A stretch of DNA of 64,000 nt from Marichromatium bheemlicum (lineage in GTDB: Bacteria; Pseudomonadota; Gammaproteobacteria; Chromatiales; Chromatiaceae): NCBI RefSeq assembly GCF_012276755.1, contig NZ_JAAXKX010000010.1:59279-123278 (forward strand), written 5' to 3'. The notes beneath the pieces were generated by a model. That model was not told the DNA's origin. It ran no database searches and was given only the letters and a program-made list of their open reading frames with translations. Numbering within the stretch: position 1 is the first letter of the stretch; the number at the start of each line of letters is the position of its first letter. The translations under genes were made by a program, and so were the position numbers. This document shows positions 1-10,320 of this stretch, in pieces.

Positions 1-188
1 AGCAAGTCGCCGAAACCGCAGCCAGCATCGACCAACTCGATGCTGGCGAGATCATCAGGCAATAGCTCACAGAGCACACGAAAGCGCACCTGCTGGGTCT
101 GTTCGGAGATCCACTGCACGCCCTCAGCCGTGGTGCCATGGGCCTCCAGGGCGTCGTGATAGAAGGTCTCGTTGTCGACTCGCGGCAT
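1..188 (-). CDS. SAM-dependent methyltransferase, N-terminal part only
   Basis: The gene runs off the left edge, so only the first 62 or so residues are seen. Reading starts at an ATG at 188 and gives a short helical N-terminus followed by a VDAGCGFGD stretch. That stretch matches motif I of class I SAM-dependent methyltransferases, a glycine-rich loop after a hydrophobic strand. The substrate cannot be told from this fragment. It lies 18 bp downstream of the endonuclease III-like gene on the same strand and may be co-transcribed with it. The family call rests on a single motif, so the exact function stays open. Confidence 0.6.
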   Translation of the reverse strand, partial: MPRVDNETFYHDALEAHGTTAEGVQWISEQTQQVRFRVLCELLPDDLASIELVDAGCGFGDL

Positions 189-206
189 GGTCTCGTGGTC
201 CTCGGC

Positions 207-893
207 TCAAATCGGTGTCGTATTGCCACGGGGCGGCGGCGACAAGACGAACGGACAAGGTGTCCGCAAGGCGCAGTCTGTGCAGTTCGGTCGCACTCGG
301 CAGACGTGCTTGGCGTGCGCCACGATCAGTGCATGGTATTCCTGGAACAGGGCGACATCACTCGGCAAGGCCTCTTCGAATCCATGGCGAATGGTCTCGT
401 AATCCTCGTCGCCGTTGAGCCACCCGAGCCGGGCGCACAAGCGTCGAGTATAGGCATCGACCACAAAGACCGGGCGCGCGAAGGCATAGAGCAGGATGTC
501 ATCGGCCGTCTCCGGGCCGACGCCGGGGATCGCCAACAACCATTCACGCAACGCTGGGGTCGCGAGTGCTGCGAGCGCGTCGAACTCGCCGATTTGGCGG
601 TAACGCTTGCAGAATGCCAGCAGGCGCCGGGCCTTGACGTTGTAGTAACCACTGGGACGCAGTAGCTCGGCCAGGCGCGTCGGTTCGAGCGCGAGCAGTG
701 CCTCGGCGCTCAACGTGGTCTCAGTGCGTAACTGGTCGAGCGCGCGCTCGACGTTACGCCAGCTGGTGTTCTGGGTGAGGATGGCACCGACCATGACCTC
801 GAACGGGGTCTCGGCCGGCCACCACCCCTGAGCACCGTAACAGGTGTAGAGCGTTTGGTAGAGTGCCTGAAGTGTCGTGGACGTTATGACCAC
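207..893 (-). CDS. Endonuclease III-family DNA glycosylase (HhH-GPD, 4Fe-4S)
   Basis: A 228-residue base-excision DNA repair glycosylase. The helix-hairpin-helix reads IPGVGPETAD and is followed by the GPD-type catalytic aspartate in VVDAYTRR. Four cysteines near the C-terminus (spacing C-x5-C-x2-C-x5-C) would hold the iron-sulfur cluster. The position that carries the Schiff-base lysine of bifunctional endonuclease III (GVGRKTA in E. coli) is glutamate here. The enzyme is therefore more likely a monofunctional glycosylase of the 3-methyladenine or uncharacterised Nth-like type than true Nth. The start is GTG at 893, which overlaps the end of the upstream GlgC-like gene by 10 bp and suggests translational coupling. 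The family is certain; the substrate is not. Confidence 0.85.
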   Translation of the reverse strand: MVITSTTLQALYQTLYTCYGAQGWWPAETPFEVMVGAILTQNTSWRNVERALDQLRTETTLSAEALLALEPTRLAELLRPSGYYNVKARRLLAFCKRYRQIGEFDALAALATPALREWLLAIPGVGPETADDILLYAFARPVFVVDAYTRRLCARLGWLNGDEDYETIRHGFEEALPSDVALFQEYHALIVAHAKHVCRVRPNCTDCALRTPCPFVLSPPPRGNTTPI

Positions 894-2122
894 TCGACAT
901 CCCGGGGCACGACGACGATGCCCTTCTGCGAGACCTCGAAACGCTCGCGATCGCGCTCGGGGTCGATGCCGACCTGCTCTCCAGGTGGCACTACCACGCC
1001 CTTCTCGACGATGCAGTTACGCAGATGGGCCTCGGCGCCGACCTGCACGCCATCGAACAGGATCGCCTTCTCGACGATGGCGCTATCACCGACACGCACG
1101 CGCGGGAACAGCATCGAGTGGTTGACTCCGCCGCCACAGATCACGGTACCGGCAGCGAGCATCGAGTTGACGAAGATCCCCTCGTTACCGCTGCGCGCAC
1201 CCGGTACGGTGCGTGCTGGCGGATACTGCCCCTGGGAGGTGCGGATGTTCCAGTCGTCCTGGTAGAGATCGAGCGAGGGTTCCGGGCTCAATAGCTCCAT
1301 GTTGGCCTGGTAGTAGGCATCGACCGAGGAGAGATCGCACCAGTAGCGATCGGGAGTGACCCGGCCGCGCTCCTGACCAAAGCGATAGGCGCGCACCCGG
1401 TGCGTTTGGGTGAGGAAGGCGAGTACGTCCTTGGCGAGATGTCGATCCGGGGGCAGCGGACCGACCTCGGCATCGGCGCTCTCGCGCCGAGCGAAGGCAT
1501 CGAACAGCCAGCCGCGATCGAAGATATAGACGCCCATGGTCTCGAAGGCACGCTCACTCTGGATCTCGCCGGCACGTTCTGCCGGCAGGATGCGCACGAT
1601 GCGATCGTGCTCGTCGAGTTCGACGCGGGCCTGGGTCCGTGAGGGCGGCGCACTCGGGTCGACCTCGCGCACCGCCACCGTGACCTCAGCGCGAGCGTCG
1701 ACATGGGCATGCACCATCTCGCTGTAATCCATGCGATAGATGGCGCCACCATCGAGCACCAAGACCTGACGGGCGCGGTTGCGTTCGATCAGGTTACGAT
1801 TCTGCCGAATCGCATCGAAGGGACCGGCGTACCAGTGCTGGCCGTCGCGCATCTGCGCCGGCACCGGGATGATGAACTCACCGAGTTCGGGGTTGTAGAT
1901 CGACCAACCATCGCGCAGGTGCTTGTGCAGCGAATGGCTCTTGTACTGGGTCACCACCAGGACCTGGCGCAGGCCCGAATGCAGACAGTTGGCCAGCGCG
2001 AAATCGATCACCCGGAACTTACCACCGAAGGGAACGGCTGCCTTCGGACGATGGCGGGTCAAGGGCGCGGGGCCCACCCCGCGATCGATGGCAAGCATGA
2101 AGATCAGGGTATCTGCGGACAT
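884..2122 (-). CDS. glgC: GlgC-family ADP-glucose pyrophosphorylase homologue with degenerate active site
   Basis: Clear full-length relative of glucose-1-phosphate adenylyltransferase, which makes ADP-glucose for glycogen. Conserved stretches include KAAVPFGGKFRVIDFAL, WYAGPFDAIRQN, a C-terminal left-handed beta-helix region and RSGNEG. Key motifs are changed, however. The nucleotide loop LAGGRGTRL is LAIDRGVGP. The AGDHIY motif carrying the catalytic aspartate (D142 in E. coli) reads DGGAIY. The glucose-1-phosphate lysine motif FVEKP (K195) reads RILPAE. The protein may be a non-catalytic or regulatory paralogue. I chose ATG at 2122 (412 aa), which has a weak AAGAG just upstream. A GTG at 2164 would add 14 residues but has no visible ribosome site. 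It lies between pdxJ and the glycosylase gene, away from other glycogen genes. Confidence 0.85.
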   Translation of the reverse strand: MSADTLIFMLAIDRGVGPAPLTRHRPKAAVPFGGKFRVIDFALANCLHSGLRQVLVVTQYKSHSLHKHLRDGWSIYNPELGEFIIPVPAQMRDGQHWYAGPFDAIRQNRNLIERNRARQVLVLDGGAIYRMDYSEMVHAHVDARAEVTVAVREVDPSAPPSRTQARVELDEHDRIVRILPAERAGEIQSERAFETMGVYIFDRGWLFDAFARRESADAEVGPLPPDRHLAKDVLAFLTQTHRVRAYRFGQERGRVTPDRYWCDLSSVDAYYQANMELLSPEPSLDLYQDDWNIRTSQGQYPPARTVPGARSGNEGIFVNSMLAAGTVICGGGVNHSMLFPRVRVGDSAIVEKAILFDGVQVGAEAHLRNCIVEKGVVVPPGEQVGIDPERDRERFEVSQKGIVVVPRDVEWS

Positions 2123-2274
2123 GGCTCTTGGTTTCAGACTGACGGGTATCGTTTCCCGCGGCACAGTCTAGCCCGCAGATCGGGCAGGGAAAACGGCGCC
2201 GGCCATGTTCCGATCGAAAGGGCCATGGCGATCGGGCGCGCCGAGCGCCATGGCCGGTGGATGATGATCGCCCT

Positions 2275-3021
2275 TCAGTGGGCACTGGCCGTGGTGATCA
2301 GGGCACGCATGTCGCGTACCGCGCGGTCGAGCCCGGAGAAGAGCGCACGGGCGATGATGGCATGACCGATATTGAGTTCGGTGATGCCAGGGATGGCCGC
2401 AATCGGCTTGACGTTGGCGTAATCGAGCCCGTGTCCGGCGTTGACCTGCAACCCCAACGAACGGCCGTGGCTGACGGCACGCTCGATACGCGCTAGCGCC
2501 TCGGCGCGGGCCTCGCGTCCGTCGGCGTCGGCATAGTGCCCGGTGTGTAGCTCGACGACCGGGGCGCCGATAGCGCGCGCCGCATCGAGCTGCGCCGGAT
2601 CGGGGTCAACGAACAGCGACACCCGCACCCCGGCCTCGGCCAGACGGGCGCAGAACTCGGTGAGGTGGGCCTGGTGGGCGATCAGGTCGAGCCCACCCTC
2701 GGTGGTCAGCTCCTGGCGTCGCTCGGGCACCAGACAGCAGTCGTGTGGACGCAGCCGCGCTGCAATCTCGCCCATCTCGGCGGTGGCGGCCATCTCCAGG
2801 TTCATCCGCGTCTGCAGGATGCCGCGCAGCAGCTCGACATCACGGTCCTGGATGTGGCGGCGATCCTCGCGCAGGTGCAGGGTGATGGCATCGGCCCCGG
2901 CCTGCTCGGCGACCAGCGCCGCCTGGATCGGCTCGGGATAGCGGGTACCACGCGCCTGACGCACGGTGGCGATATGGTCGATGTTGACGCCCAGCAGCAC
3001 CTCGTTGGCATGCGTGCTCAA
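2275..3021 (-). CDS. pdxJ: Pyridoxine 5'-phosphate synthase PdxJ
   Basis: Catalyses the last ring-closing step of de novo vitamin B6 synthesis: 3-amino-2-oxopropyl phosphate plus 1-deoxyxylulose 5-phosphate gives pyridoxine 5'-phosphate. The N-terminus [17 protein letters not shown] and the later [21 protein letters not shown] and NAGHGLDY segments are family hallmarks. The open frame extends far upstream, but the true start is a TTG at 3021, preceded at 7 nt by a clean AGGAG. That gives 248 residues, close to the usual length of about 243, and no ATG fits. It follows recO after 77 bp, as in the common era-recO-pdxJ order, and is probably part of that operon. Confidence 0.95.
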   Translation of the reverse strand: MSTHANEVLLGVNIDHIATVRQARGTRYPEPIQAALVAEQAGADAITLHLREDRRHIQDRDVELLRGILQTRMNLEMAATAEMGEIAARLRPHDCCLVPERRQELTTEGGLDLIAHQAHLTEFCARLAEAGVRVSLFVDPDPAQLDAARAIGAPVVELHTGHYADADGREARAEALARIERAVSHGRSLGLQVNAGHGLDYANVKPIAAIPGITELNIGHAIIARALFSGLDRAVRDMRALITTASAH

Positions 3022-3098
3022 GGGATTTCTCCTCGCTTCGAACGATAGGGAACGCGGCACCGTGACACGAGGCCGCTGCTCATCTAGTGTGGGGATGA

Positions 3099-3821
3099 TC
3101 ACCCGCGTCGGCCATACCACTGCTGGAACAGCGCACGGGTGCGGAGTGGACGATCTCCGAGATGGGGCGCGAGCATGGCGCGCAGCAACACCCGCGCCTC
3201 GCGCCGCTGCTCGGCGTCGACCGGCTTGGCATCGGCGGCGAGCGCCAGCAGGGTGACGCCGCGACAACACGCCCGCGGGTCATCGGTGGCGGTGGCCGCG
3301 CGCAGCCCCTGCTCGGGCTCGAAGACATAGTCGGCGGTGGCGCGCACCGGCCGGCCGGTGGCGGTCTCGACAGCGAGCGCGAGACCATAACCGAGGGCAT
3401 CGAGCAGGCGCAGCTCGAAGCGGCGCAGCACCGGCTCGAGGTCGCCTCCCGCGGCCAGTGCCGCGAGCGCGACCTGGTAGTCGTCGAGCAGCGCATCGTG
3501 CGGGTCCTCACGACCGAGCAGACGCAACAGCAGCTCGTTGACATAGAAACCGCAGAGCAGTGCCCGACCGGCGAGCGCATAGGGCCGGCCCACGGCCTCG
3601 ACCCGGGTCAGGGTGCGCACCTCGCCACGCCCGCCGAGTTCCAGCCACAGCGGTTGGAAGGGCTGGAGCAGCGCGGCACGACCGCCAGCGCGGGCGCGCC
3701 GCGCGCCGCGCGCGACCGCAGGCAGCCGCCCGCGACCGACACAGAACAGCTCGACCAGCAGGCTGGTGTCGCGATAGTCGTGCCGGTGCAGGACGAAACC
3801 GTGACAGGCGCTGGCGCCCAC
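3099..3821 (-). CDS. recO: DNA repair protein RecO
   Basis: RecFOR-pathway mediator that helps load RecA onto single-stranded DNA coated with SSB and anneals complementary strands. The 240-residue protein begins with the typical OB-fold segment ([19 protein letters not shown]) and continues into the helical domain with [12 protein letters not shown]. No zinc-finger cysteine cluster is visible. The start is GTG at 3821, 9 bp after the era stop with a GGCGG stretch in front, so the two are probably translated from one message. Position after era and before pdxJ is the standard gammaproteobacterial arrangement. Confidence 0.94.
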   Translation of the reverse strand: MGASACHGFVLHRHDYRDTSLLVELFCVGRGRLPAVARGARRARAGGRAALLQPFQPLWLELGGRGEVRTLTRVEAVGRPYALAGRALLCGFYVNELLLRLLGREDPHDALLDDYQVALAALAAGGDLEPVLRRFELRLLDALGYGLALAVETATGRPVRATADYVFEPEQGLRAATATDDPRACCRGVTLLALAADAKPVDAEQRREARVLLRAMLAPHLGDRPLRTRALFQQWYGRRG

Positions 3822-3830
3822 CGCCGCCGA

Positions 3831-4733
3831 TCAGTCCTCGCTGTAGCCAAGGCGCGCGAGCGCGGCCTCGTCGCTCGACCAGCTCTTCTTGATCTTGACC
3901 CAGACCTCGAGATGGACTGGGCAGTCGAAGAGCTTCTGCATCTCCAGGCGCGCCTGGGTCGCGGTGGCCTTGAGCGACTCGCCCTGCTTGCCGATGATGA
4001 TCGCCTTCTGCCCCGGGCGCTCGACCCAGATCAGGGCATTGATCACATAGCGCCCGTCGACCACCTCGAAGCGCTCGATCTCGACCGTGGTGCGATAGGG
4101 CAGCTCCTCGCCATAACGCTGGGTGAGTTGTTCGCGCAGCAGCTCGGCGGCGAAGAAGCGCTCCGAGCGATCGGTGAGCTGCTCCTCGGGGAAGATCGGC
4201 TCACCCTCGGGGAGTGCGGCGAGCACCGCCTGCTCCAGCGCCTCGACCTGATTGCCACGCGCCGCCGAGACCGGGAACAGCTCGCGGAAGGCGTGCCGCT
4301 CGCCCAGGGTCTTGAGGAAGGGCAACAGCGCCTCCTTGTCCTCGACCCGATCGACCTTGTTGATCACCGCGATGCACTCGACCCCGGCGCGGGCGACGGC
4401 GGCGAGCGCCTGTTCGTCCTCCTCGGTCCAACGCAACGCCTCGACCACGAATAGGATCAGGTCGGTATCGGCGAGCGCGGCACGCGCGGTACGGTTGAGA
4501 TAGCGATTGAGCGCATTCTCGCCACGCTGATGGATCCCCGGGGTGTCGACGAACAGGATCTGCCCGGCCGCGCTGGTCTTGATCCCGAGGATGGAGTGAC
4601 GCGTGGTCTGCGCCTTGTGCGAGGTGATCGCGAGCTTCTGGCCGAGGATGCGGTTGAGCAGCGTCGACTTGCCGACGTTGGGACGTCCGACGATGGCGAC
4701 GGTGCCGCAGCGACCGGTGATGGCGTCAGTCAT
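3831..4733 (-). CDS. era: GTPase Era
   Basis: Essential ribosome-assembly GTPase that binds the 3' end of 16S rRNA during 30S maturation. The 300-residue product has the G-domain (G1 GRPNVGKST, G3 DTPGIH, G4 NKVD) and a C-terminal KH domain with the GKQGESLK loop. The frame is open further upstream, but ATG at 4733 gives the standard N-terminus (MTDAITGRCGTVAIVG) and overlaps the end of rnc by 8 bp, which fits the coupled rnc-era operon seen widely in proteobacteria. Confidence 0.97.
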   Translation of the reverse strand: MTDAITGRCGTVAIVGRPNVGKSTLLNRILGQKLAITSHKAQTTRHSILGIKTSAAGQILFVDTPGIHQRGENALNRYLNRTARAALADTDLILFVVEALRWTEEDEQALAAVARAGVECIAVINKVDRVEDKEALLPFLKTLGERHAFRELFPVSAARGNQVEALEQAVLAALPEGEPIFPEEQLTDRSERFFAAELLREQLTQRYGEELPYRTTVEIERFEVVDGRYVINALIWVERPGQKAIIIGKQGESLKATATQARLEMQKLFDCPVHLEVWVKIKKSWSSDEAALARLGYSED

Positions 4734-5403
4734 GTTCGAGGGTCTCCAGCATGGCCTCGGCGGCCGCCTGCTCGGCACGGCGTCGGCTGGTGCCGAGGCC
4801 ACGGGTGGTCAGCTCGGCGTCGTTGAGCGAGCAGACCACGGTGAAGGATTGGGCGTGCTGATCGCCTTCGATGGCGATCACCGCGTATTCCGGCAGCGGT
4901 CGGTGCCGGGCCTGCAGGAACTCCTGCAGCCGGGTCTTGGGGTCCTTGCCGGAGCGCGAGATGCTGGTCTGCGCCAGGCGCTCGGCGAACAGGTTAGCCA
5001 CCACGGTATTGGCCACCGCGAAACCGCCGTCGAGATAGACGGCGCCGAGCACCGCCTCCAGGGCATCGGCGAGGATGGAGTCGCGGGCGTGACCACCGGT
5101 GCGCAACTCCCCTGCCCCGAGGCGCATGTAGTCGCCCAGCTCGATGCCGCGAGCGAGCTTGGCCAGCGCCTCGCGCTTGACCAGGCTCGCGCGCAAGCGG
5201 CTGAGGGTACCCTCATCGGCCTCGGGGAAGCGATGACCGAGCGCCTCGGCGATCAACAGCCCGATCAGGGCATCGCCGAGGAACTCGAGGCGTTCGTTGT
5301 TGGTCGGGCCGGCGCTACGATGCGTCAGGGCCTGTTCGAGCAATTCCGGCCGCGCGAATTCGTGCCCGAGCACACGCGCCAACCGTCTGGGATCTGCATT
5401 CAC
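4726..5403 (-). CDS. rnc: Ribonuclease III
   Basis: Double-strand-specific endoribonuclease that processes rRNA precursors and structured mRNAs. The catalytic signature NERLEFLGDALIG and the downstream metal-binding acidic segment DALEAVLGAVYLDGG are intact. A C-terminal double-stranded RNA-binding domain follows (KTRLQEFLQ to the end). The length of 225 residues matches E. coli. The start is GTG at 5403, overlapping the TGA of the upstream DUF4845 gene as GTGA, and the 3' end overlaps era. In other bacteria RNase III cleaves its own leader; no such structure was resolved here. Confidence 0.97.
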   Translation of the reverse strand: MNADPRRLARVLGHEFARPELLEQALTHRSAGPTNNERLEFLGDALIGLLIAEALGHRFPEADEGTLSRLRASLVKREALAKLARGIELGDYMRLGAGELRTGGHARDSILADALEAVLGAVYLDGGFAVANTVVANLFAERLAQTSISRSGKDPKTRLQEFLQARHRPLPEYAVIAIEGDQHAQSFTVVCSLNDAELTTRGLGTSRRRAEQAAAEAMLETLEHD

Positions 5404-5795
5404 TGAGTGCTGATTTCCACCTGATTGTGGAACGTCAACACAGCATCGACGTTGAAGAACAGATGCGTGCGACGTTCGTATTCGAGGACCACGGTCAATC
5501 GATCGGCGTCGGTTCGCTTGAATTCGAAGTCCTGCGCCGAGACCACGTCGATCCCATTGATATCGAGATTGCGCGCGAGATAACCACTAATCTTGCGCGT
5601 GCTGTTACCCACCGGCTGGACCGGATCCTGTAGCCCGTCCATCACCGACTGGATGGTCAGGTTCTGCATATAGACCGGACCGAGCTTGAGCACCAGGGTG
5701 ATGAAGAAGGCGGCGATCACCACCAGGATCATGAACGAGAGCAGACCGAGGCCGTGTTGTCGGGTCACTGGCGCGGTGTGGGTCGGTAGCGGCAT
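5400..5795 (-). CDS. DUF4845 single-span membrane protein
   Basis: A 131-residue protein with one membrane segment near the N-terminus (residues about 16-37, FMILVVIAAFFITLVLKLG) after a short basic stretch, and a periplasmic tail of about 95 residues. This family usually sits between lepB and rnc in gammaproteobacteria, exactly as here (lepB stop 11 bp upstream, 4-bp overlap with rnc). Its biochemical role is unknown. The N-terminal GLGLLSFMI resembles a pilin-like hydrophobic segment, but no prepilin cleavage motif is clear. The constant company of LepB suggests a link to protein export, which is inference. Confidence 0.85.
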   Translation of the reverse strand: MPLPTHTAPVTRQHGLGLLSFMILVVIAAFFITLVLKLGPVYMQNLTIQSVMDGLQDPVQPVGNSTRKISGYLARNLDINGIDVVSAQDFEFKRTDADRLTVVLEYERRTHLFFNVDAVLTFHNQVEISTQ

Positions 5796-5806
5796 GGTTC
5801 AGCTCC

Positions 5807-6625
5807 TCAATCGATACCGTCGCCGAGACGCGACCAGGCGATCGGCAGACCGTCGCGGGCCCCGTCCCAGTGCATCCAGATGCCGAACGCCTTGCCGACC
5901 AGGTTCTCCTCCGGGACGAAGCCCCAGCAACGGCTGTCGTTGCTGTTGTCGCGGTTGTCGCCCATCACGAAGTATTGCCCCTCCGGCACCTTGACCGGCC
6001 CGAAGGCCAGTACCCGGCAGCCGGGCGGCAGATCGGGGGCGCGTGAACGGGTGAGGATGCTGTGCTCGACGCCGTCGAGGCTCTCAAGGGCCTCGCGCGC
6101 GCCGGTCATGACCTGCCCGGAGCCGACACCAGTGTAGCGCCCGAGCGGTAGCTGGGCCACCGGCTCGCCGTTGAGATAGATGGTCTTGTCGCGATAACCG
6201 ACGACATCCCCGGGCAGCCCGATCACCCGCTTGATGTAGTCGGTCGAGGGATCGAGGGGGAAGCGGAACACCACCACGTCGCCACGCTCGGGCTCGCCGA
6301 TGTCGACGAACTTGGCGTTGACCACCGGCAGACGCAGCCCATAGGCGTACTTATTGACCAGGATGAAGTCACCGGTGAGCAGGGTCGGCATCATCGAGTT
6401 GGAGGGGATGCGGAAGGGCTCGACCACGAACGAGCGCAGGATCAACACCGCGAAGATCACCGGGAAGAAGGCACGCGCATACTCCACCACCACCGGCTCC
6501 TTGACCGGGGCGCCACCGGCAGCGGCACGACGGCGCGGGGCGAGCCAGCGCGCATCGATCAGCCAGATCGCGCCGGTCACCACGGAGGCCAGCACCAGGA
6601 AGGCGGGAAAGTCGAAGTTGGTCAT
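5807..6625 (-). CDS. lepB: Signal peptidase I LepB
   Basis: Inner-membrane serine/lysine protease that removes signal peptides from exported proteins. Two N-terminal membrane segments (about residues 5-23 and 52-65) are followed by the S26 catalytic domain. The nucleophile is Ser77 in the PSNSMMPT box and the general base is Lys132 in DYIKRVIG. The later MGDNRDNSNDSR box is also intact. Its 272 residues are somewhat fewer than the E. coli enzyme. It is downstream of lepA after 142 bp, the usual lepA-lepB pairing. Confidence 0.96.
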   Translation of the reverse strand: MTNFDFPAFLVLASVVTGAIWLIDARWLAPRRRAAAGGAPVKEPVVVEYARAFFPVIFAVLILRSFVVEPFRIPSNSMMPTLLTGDFILVNKYAYGLRLPVVNAKFVDIGEPERGDVVVFRFPLDPSTDYIKRVIGLPGDVVGYRDKTIYLNGEPVAQLPLGRYTGVGSGQVMTGAREALESLDGVEHSILTRSRAPDLPPGCRVLAFGPVKVPEGQYFVMGDNRDNSNDSRCWGFVPEENLVGKAFGIWMHWDGARDGLPIAWSRLGDGID

Positions 6626-6767
6626 TGCGTCTGCAGGGTCTCTTGGTCCTTAGGGGATGGTCCGTGCCCCGGGGGGCGACAGGCGACGGCGGGCGCGTCC
6701 ACCCAGACGGGCGAGCGGCGAGTGATGGGCACCGGGGCCGCGCGCACCGGGCACGCGGCCGGCGGGC

Positions 6768-8570
<1,803 letters not shown>

Positions 8571-8613
8571 CGGGATTGCGTGTGCGCCCAGCGGCTGATG
8601 AATGCGAGTGACC

Positions 8614-8645
8614 GTGGCACTGCGCCACTAAGGGCGTGGTGCCAC
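8614..8645. repeat. Inverted repeat upstream of lepA
   Basis: Perfect 7-bp arms GTGGCAC and GTGCCAC enclose 18 bp. It lies between the mucD stop and the lepA start. No T-run follows on either strand, so a classic intrinsic terminator is not supported. It could be a regulatory hairpin in the lepA leader. Confidence 0.4.
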
Positions 8646-8705
8646 GACAGGTAGCCGCTCATCTTACCAGAGGCGCCGGGGGCGGTACATCAACCGCCAG
8701 CCGCT

Positions 8706-8773
8706 AGCGACCAGCGACCAGCGACCAGCGACCAGCGACCAGCGACCAGCGACCAGCGACCAGCGACCAGCGA
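8706..8773. repeat. Tandem repeat: nine AGCGACC heptamers plus a partial copy
   Basis: Nine perfect head-to-tail copies of AGCGACC (8706-8768) are followed by AGCGA. The array lies in the mucD-lepA intergenic region, about 40 bp from the mucD stop and 135 bp upstream of lepA. Perfect short arrays change copy number by slippage. The neighbouring words (GCCAGC and its variants) also occur near the dispersed repeats at 46.8 kb and 63.9 kb. The function is unknown. Confidence 0.95.
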
Positions 8774-8813
8774 AGGATAGCGACGCGGGCCGAGGTCGAT
8801 GACGCCTGGGCTG

Positions 8814-10235
8814 TCAGTCCGCCTCGGGGATACGGATGGCAAAGAACATTCGTCCCTCGCCGCGCTGCACCAACACCGCCACCGAGCGCCCCGACTCGAT
8901 CCCGGCGAGGACCTGCTCGAAACTGACCGGATCGGTGACCGGTTGGCCGTCGAGCATCAGGATCAGGTCACCAGCGCGCAGCCCGGCGCGCTCGGCCGGC
9001 CCTGGTTCGATGGCCTCGACCATCACCCCGCCCTGTTCGATACCGAAATGCTCACGCTGCTCCGGGGCGATGGCACGCACCACCAACCCGACACGGTTGG
9101 CGGGGGTCGTCTCGGCATCGGTGCTGGCGTCGAGGGGGTCCTCCTCGGGCAGCTCGGCGATGGTCACCGAGAGTGTGACCCGCTCACCCTGGCGCAACAC
9201 CTTGATCTCGGCCTCGGCGTCGATCGGCATCGCCCCGACCAGCGGCGGCAGGGCACTGGAGGTGAGTACGTCTTTGCCATCGAAGGCGAGGATCACGTCA
9301 CCCGGCTGCAGCCCGGCGGCTGCAGCCGGGCTACCGGGCAGCACCTCGGCGACCAGCGCCCCACGCGGTTGCTTGAGCCCGAAGCTCGCCGCCAACTCAC
9401 GAGTGATGTCCTGGATCATCACCCCGAGCCAACCACGGGTCACTCGCCCCTTGGTCTTGAGCTGTTCGACGACATCCATGGCGACGTCGATCGGGATCGC
9501 GAACGACAGCCCCATGAAGCCGCCGGTACGGCTGTAGATCTGGCTGTTGACGCCGACCACACGACCATCGAGATCGAACAGCGGTCCGCCCGAATTTCCC
9601 GGGTTGATGGCGACATCGGTCTGGATGAAGGGGACATAGTTCTCCGTCGGCAGGTTGCGCCCCTTGGCGCTGACGATACCGGCCGTGGCCGAGGACTCGA
9701 AGCCGAAGGGCGAGCCGATCGCCAGCACCCACTCACCGACCTGAAGGTCCTTGGACGAGCCGATGCGCACCGCCGGCAGGTCCTCGGCCTCGACCTTGAG
9801 CAGGGCGATGTCGCTGCGCTTGTCGGTACCGACCAGGTCGGCGACGAATTCGCGCCGGTCACTGGTGCGCACCACGATCTCGTCGGCCCCCTCGACGACG
9901 TGAGAGTTGGTCATCACGAAACCATCGGAGGAGACGATGAACCCGGAGCCGAGCGAGCGCGACTCGCGATCCTCGGGCAGCTCGCCCTCGTCCCCGAAGA
10001 AGCGATCGAAGAAATCGCGCAGCGGCCCCTCGTCGGGCAGGTCGGGGATGGTGAAGCCGTGCATCTCGGAGAGGTTCGAGGTGTGTTGCTTGGTGCTGAT
10101 ATTGACCACCGAGGGGCCGTTCTCGGCAACCAGGCTGGCGAAGTCCGGCAGGGTGCGCCCGACGGCCAGCCCCGGCGCCAAGGCGCAACAGAGCAAGGTG
10201 GTCAGAGCGAGCGAGAGGCGGGGTTTCGAGCGCAT
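8814..10235 (-). CDS. mucD: Periplasmic serine endoprotease MucD (DegP-like)
   Basis: HtrA-family protease and chaperone that clears misfolded envelope proteins. A signal peptide (cut near GLAVG, residue 26) leads to a trypsin-like domain with the complete triad His112 (NSHVV), Asp142 (RSDIALL) and Ser215 (GNSGGP). Two PDZ domains follow (about 270-360 and 385-470), the second shortened at its end. A GGAG ribosome site stands in front of the ATG at 10235. Position behind rpoE-rseA-rseB-rseC is the Pseudomonas algU-mucABCD arrangement. There MucD dampens the envelope-stress response, and the same is likely here. Confidence 0.95.
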   Translation of the reverse strand: MRSKPRLSLALTTLLCCALAPGLAVGRTLPDFASLVAENGPSVVNISTKQHTSNLSEMHGFTIPDLPDEGPLRDFFDRFFGDEGELPEDRESRSLGSGFIVSSDGFVMTNSHVVEGADEIVVRTSDRREFVADLVGTDKRSDIALLKVEAEDLPAVRIGSSKDLQVGEWVLAIGSPFGFESSATAGIVSAKGRNLPTENYVPFIQTDVAINPGNSGGPLFDLDGRVVGVNSQIYSRTGGFMGLSFAIPIDVAMDVVEQLKTKGRVTRGWLGVMIQDITRELAASFGLKQPRGALVAEVLPGSPAAAAGLQPGDVILAFDGKDVLTSSALPPLVGAMPIDAEAEIKVLRQGERVTLSVTIAELPEEDPLDASTDAETTPANRVGLVVRAIAPEQREHFGIEQGGVMVEAIEPGPAERAGLRAGDLILMLDGQPVTDPVSFEQVLAGIESGRSVAVLVQRGEGRMFFAIRIPEAD

Positions 10236-10320
10236 GGTTGCTCCTCAAAGATTCGTCGATGCGGCCGGAGCCGCCTGGGCTGGCGGATTCGCGGATGCCC
10301 GAGGACGCAGGCGCTTGCCG

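Noticed and set aside
3162..4454. Plus-strand open frame of 430 codons opposite recO and era
   Set aside because: It is antisense to two certain genes. The long antisense frame is explained by GC-rich codon use, as are similar frames opposite lepA, mucD, cheA and the chemoreceptor.
8706..8773. CRISPR array
   Set aside because: Repeat units are 7 bp and contiguous with no spacers, and no cas gene is in the window.
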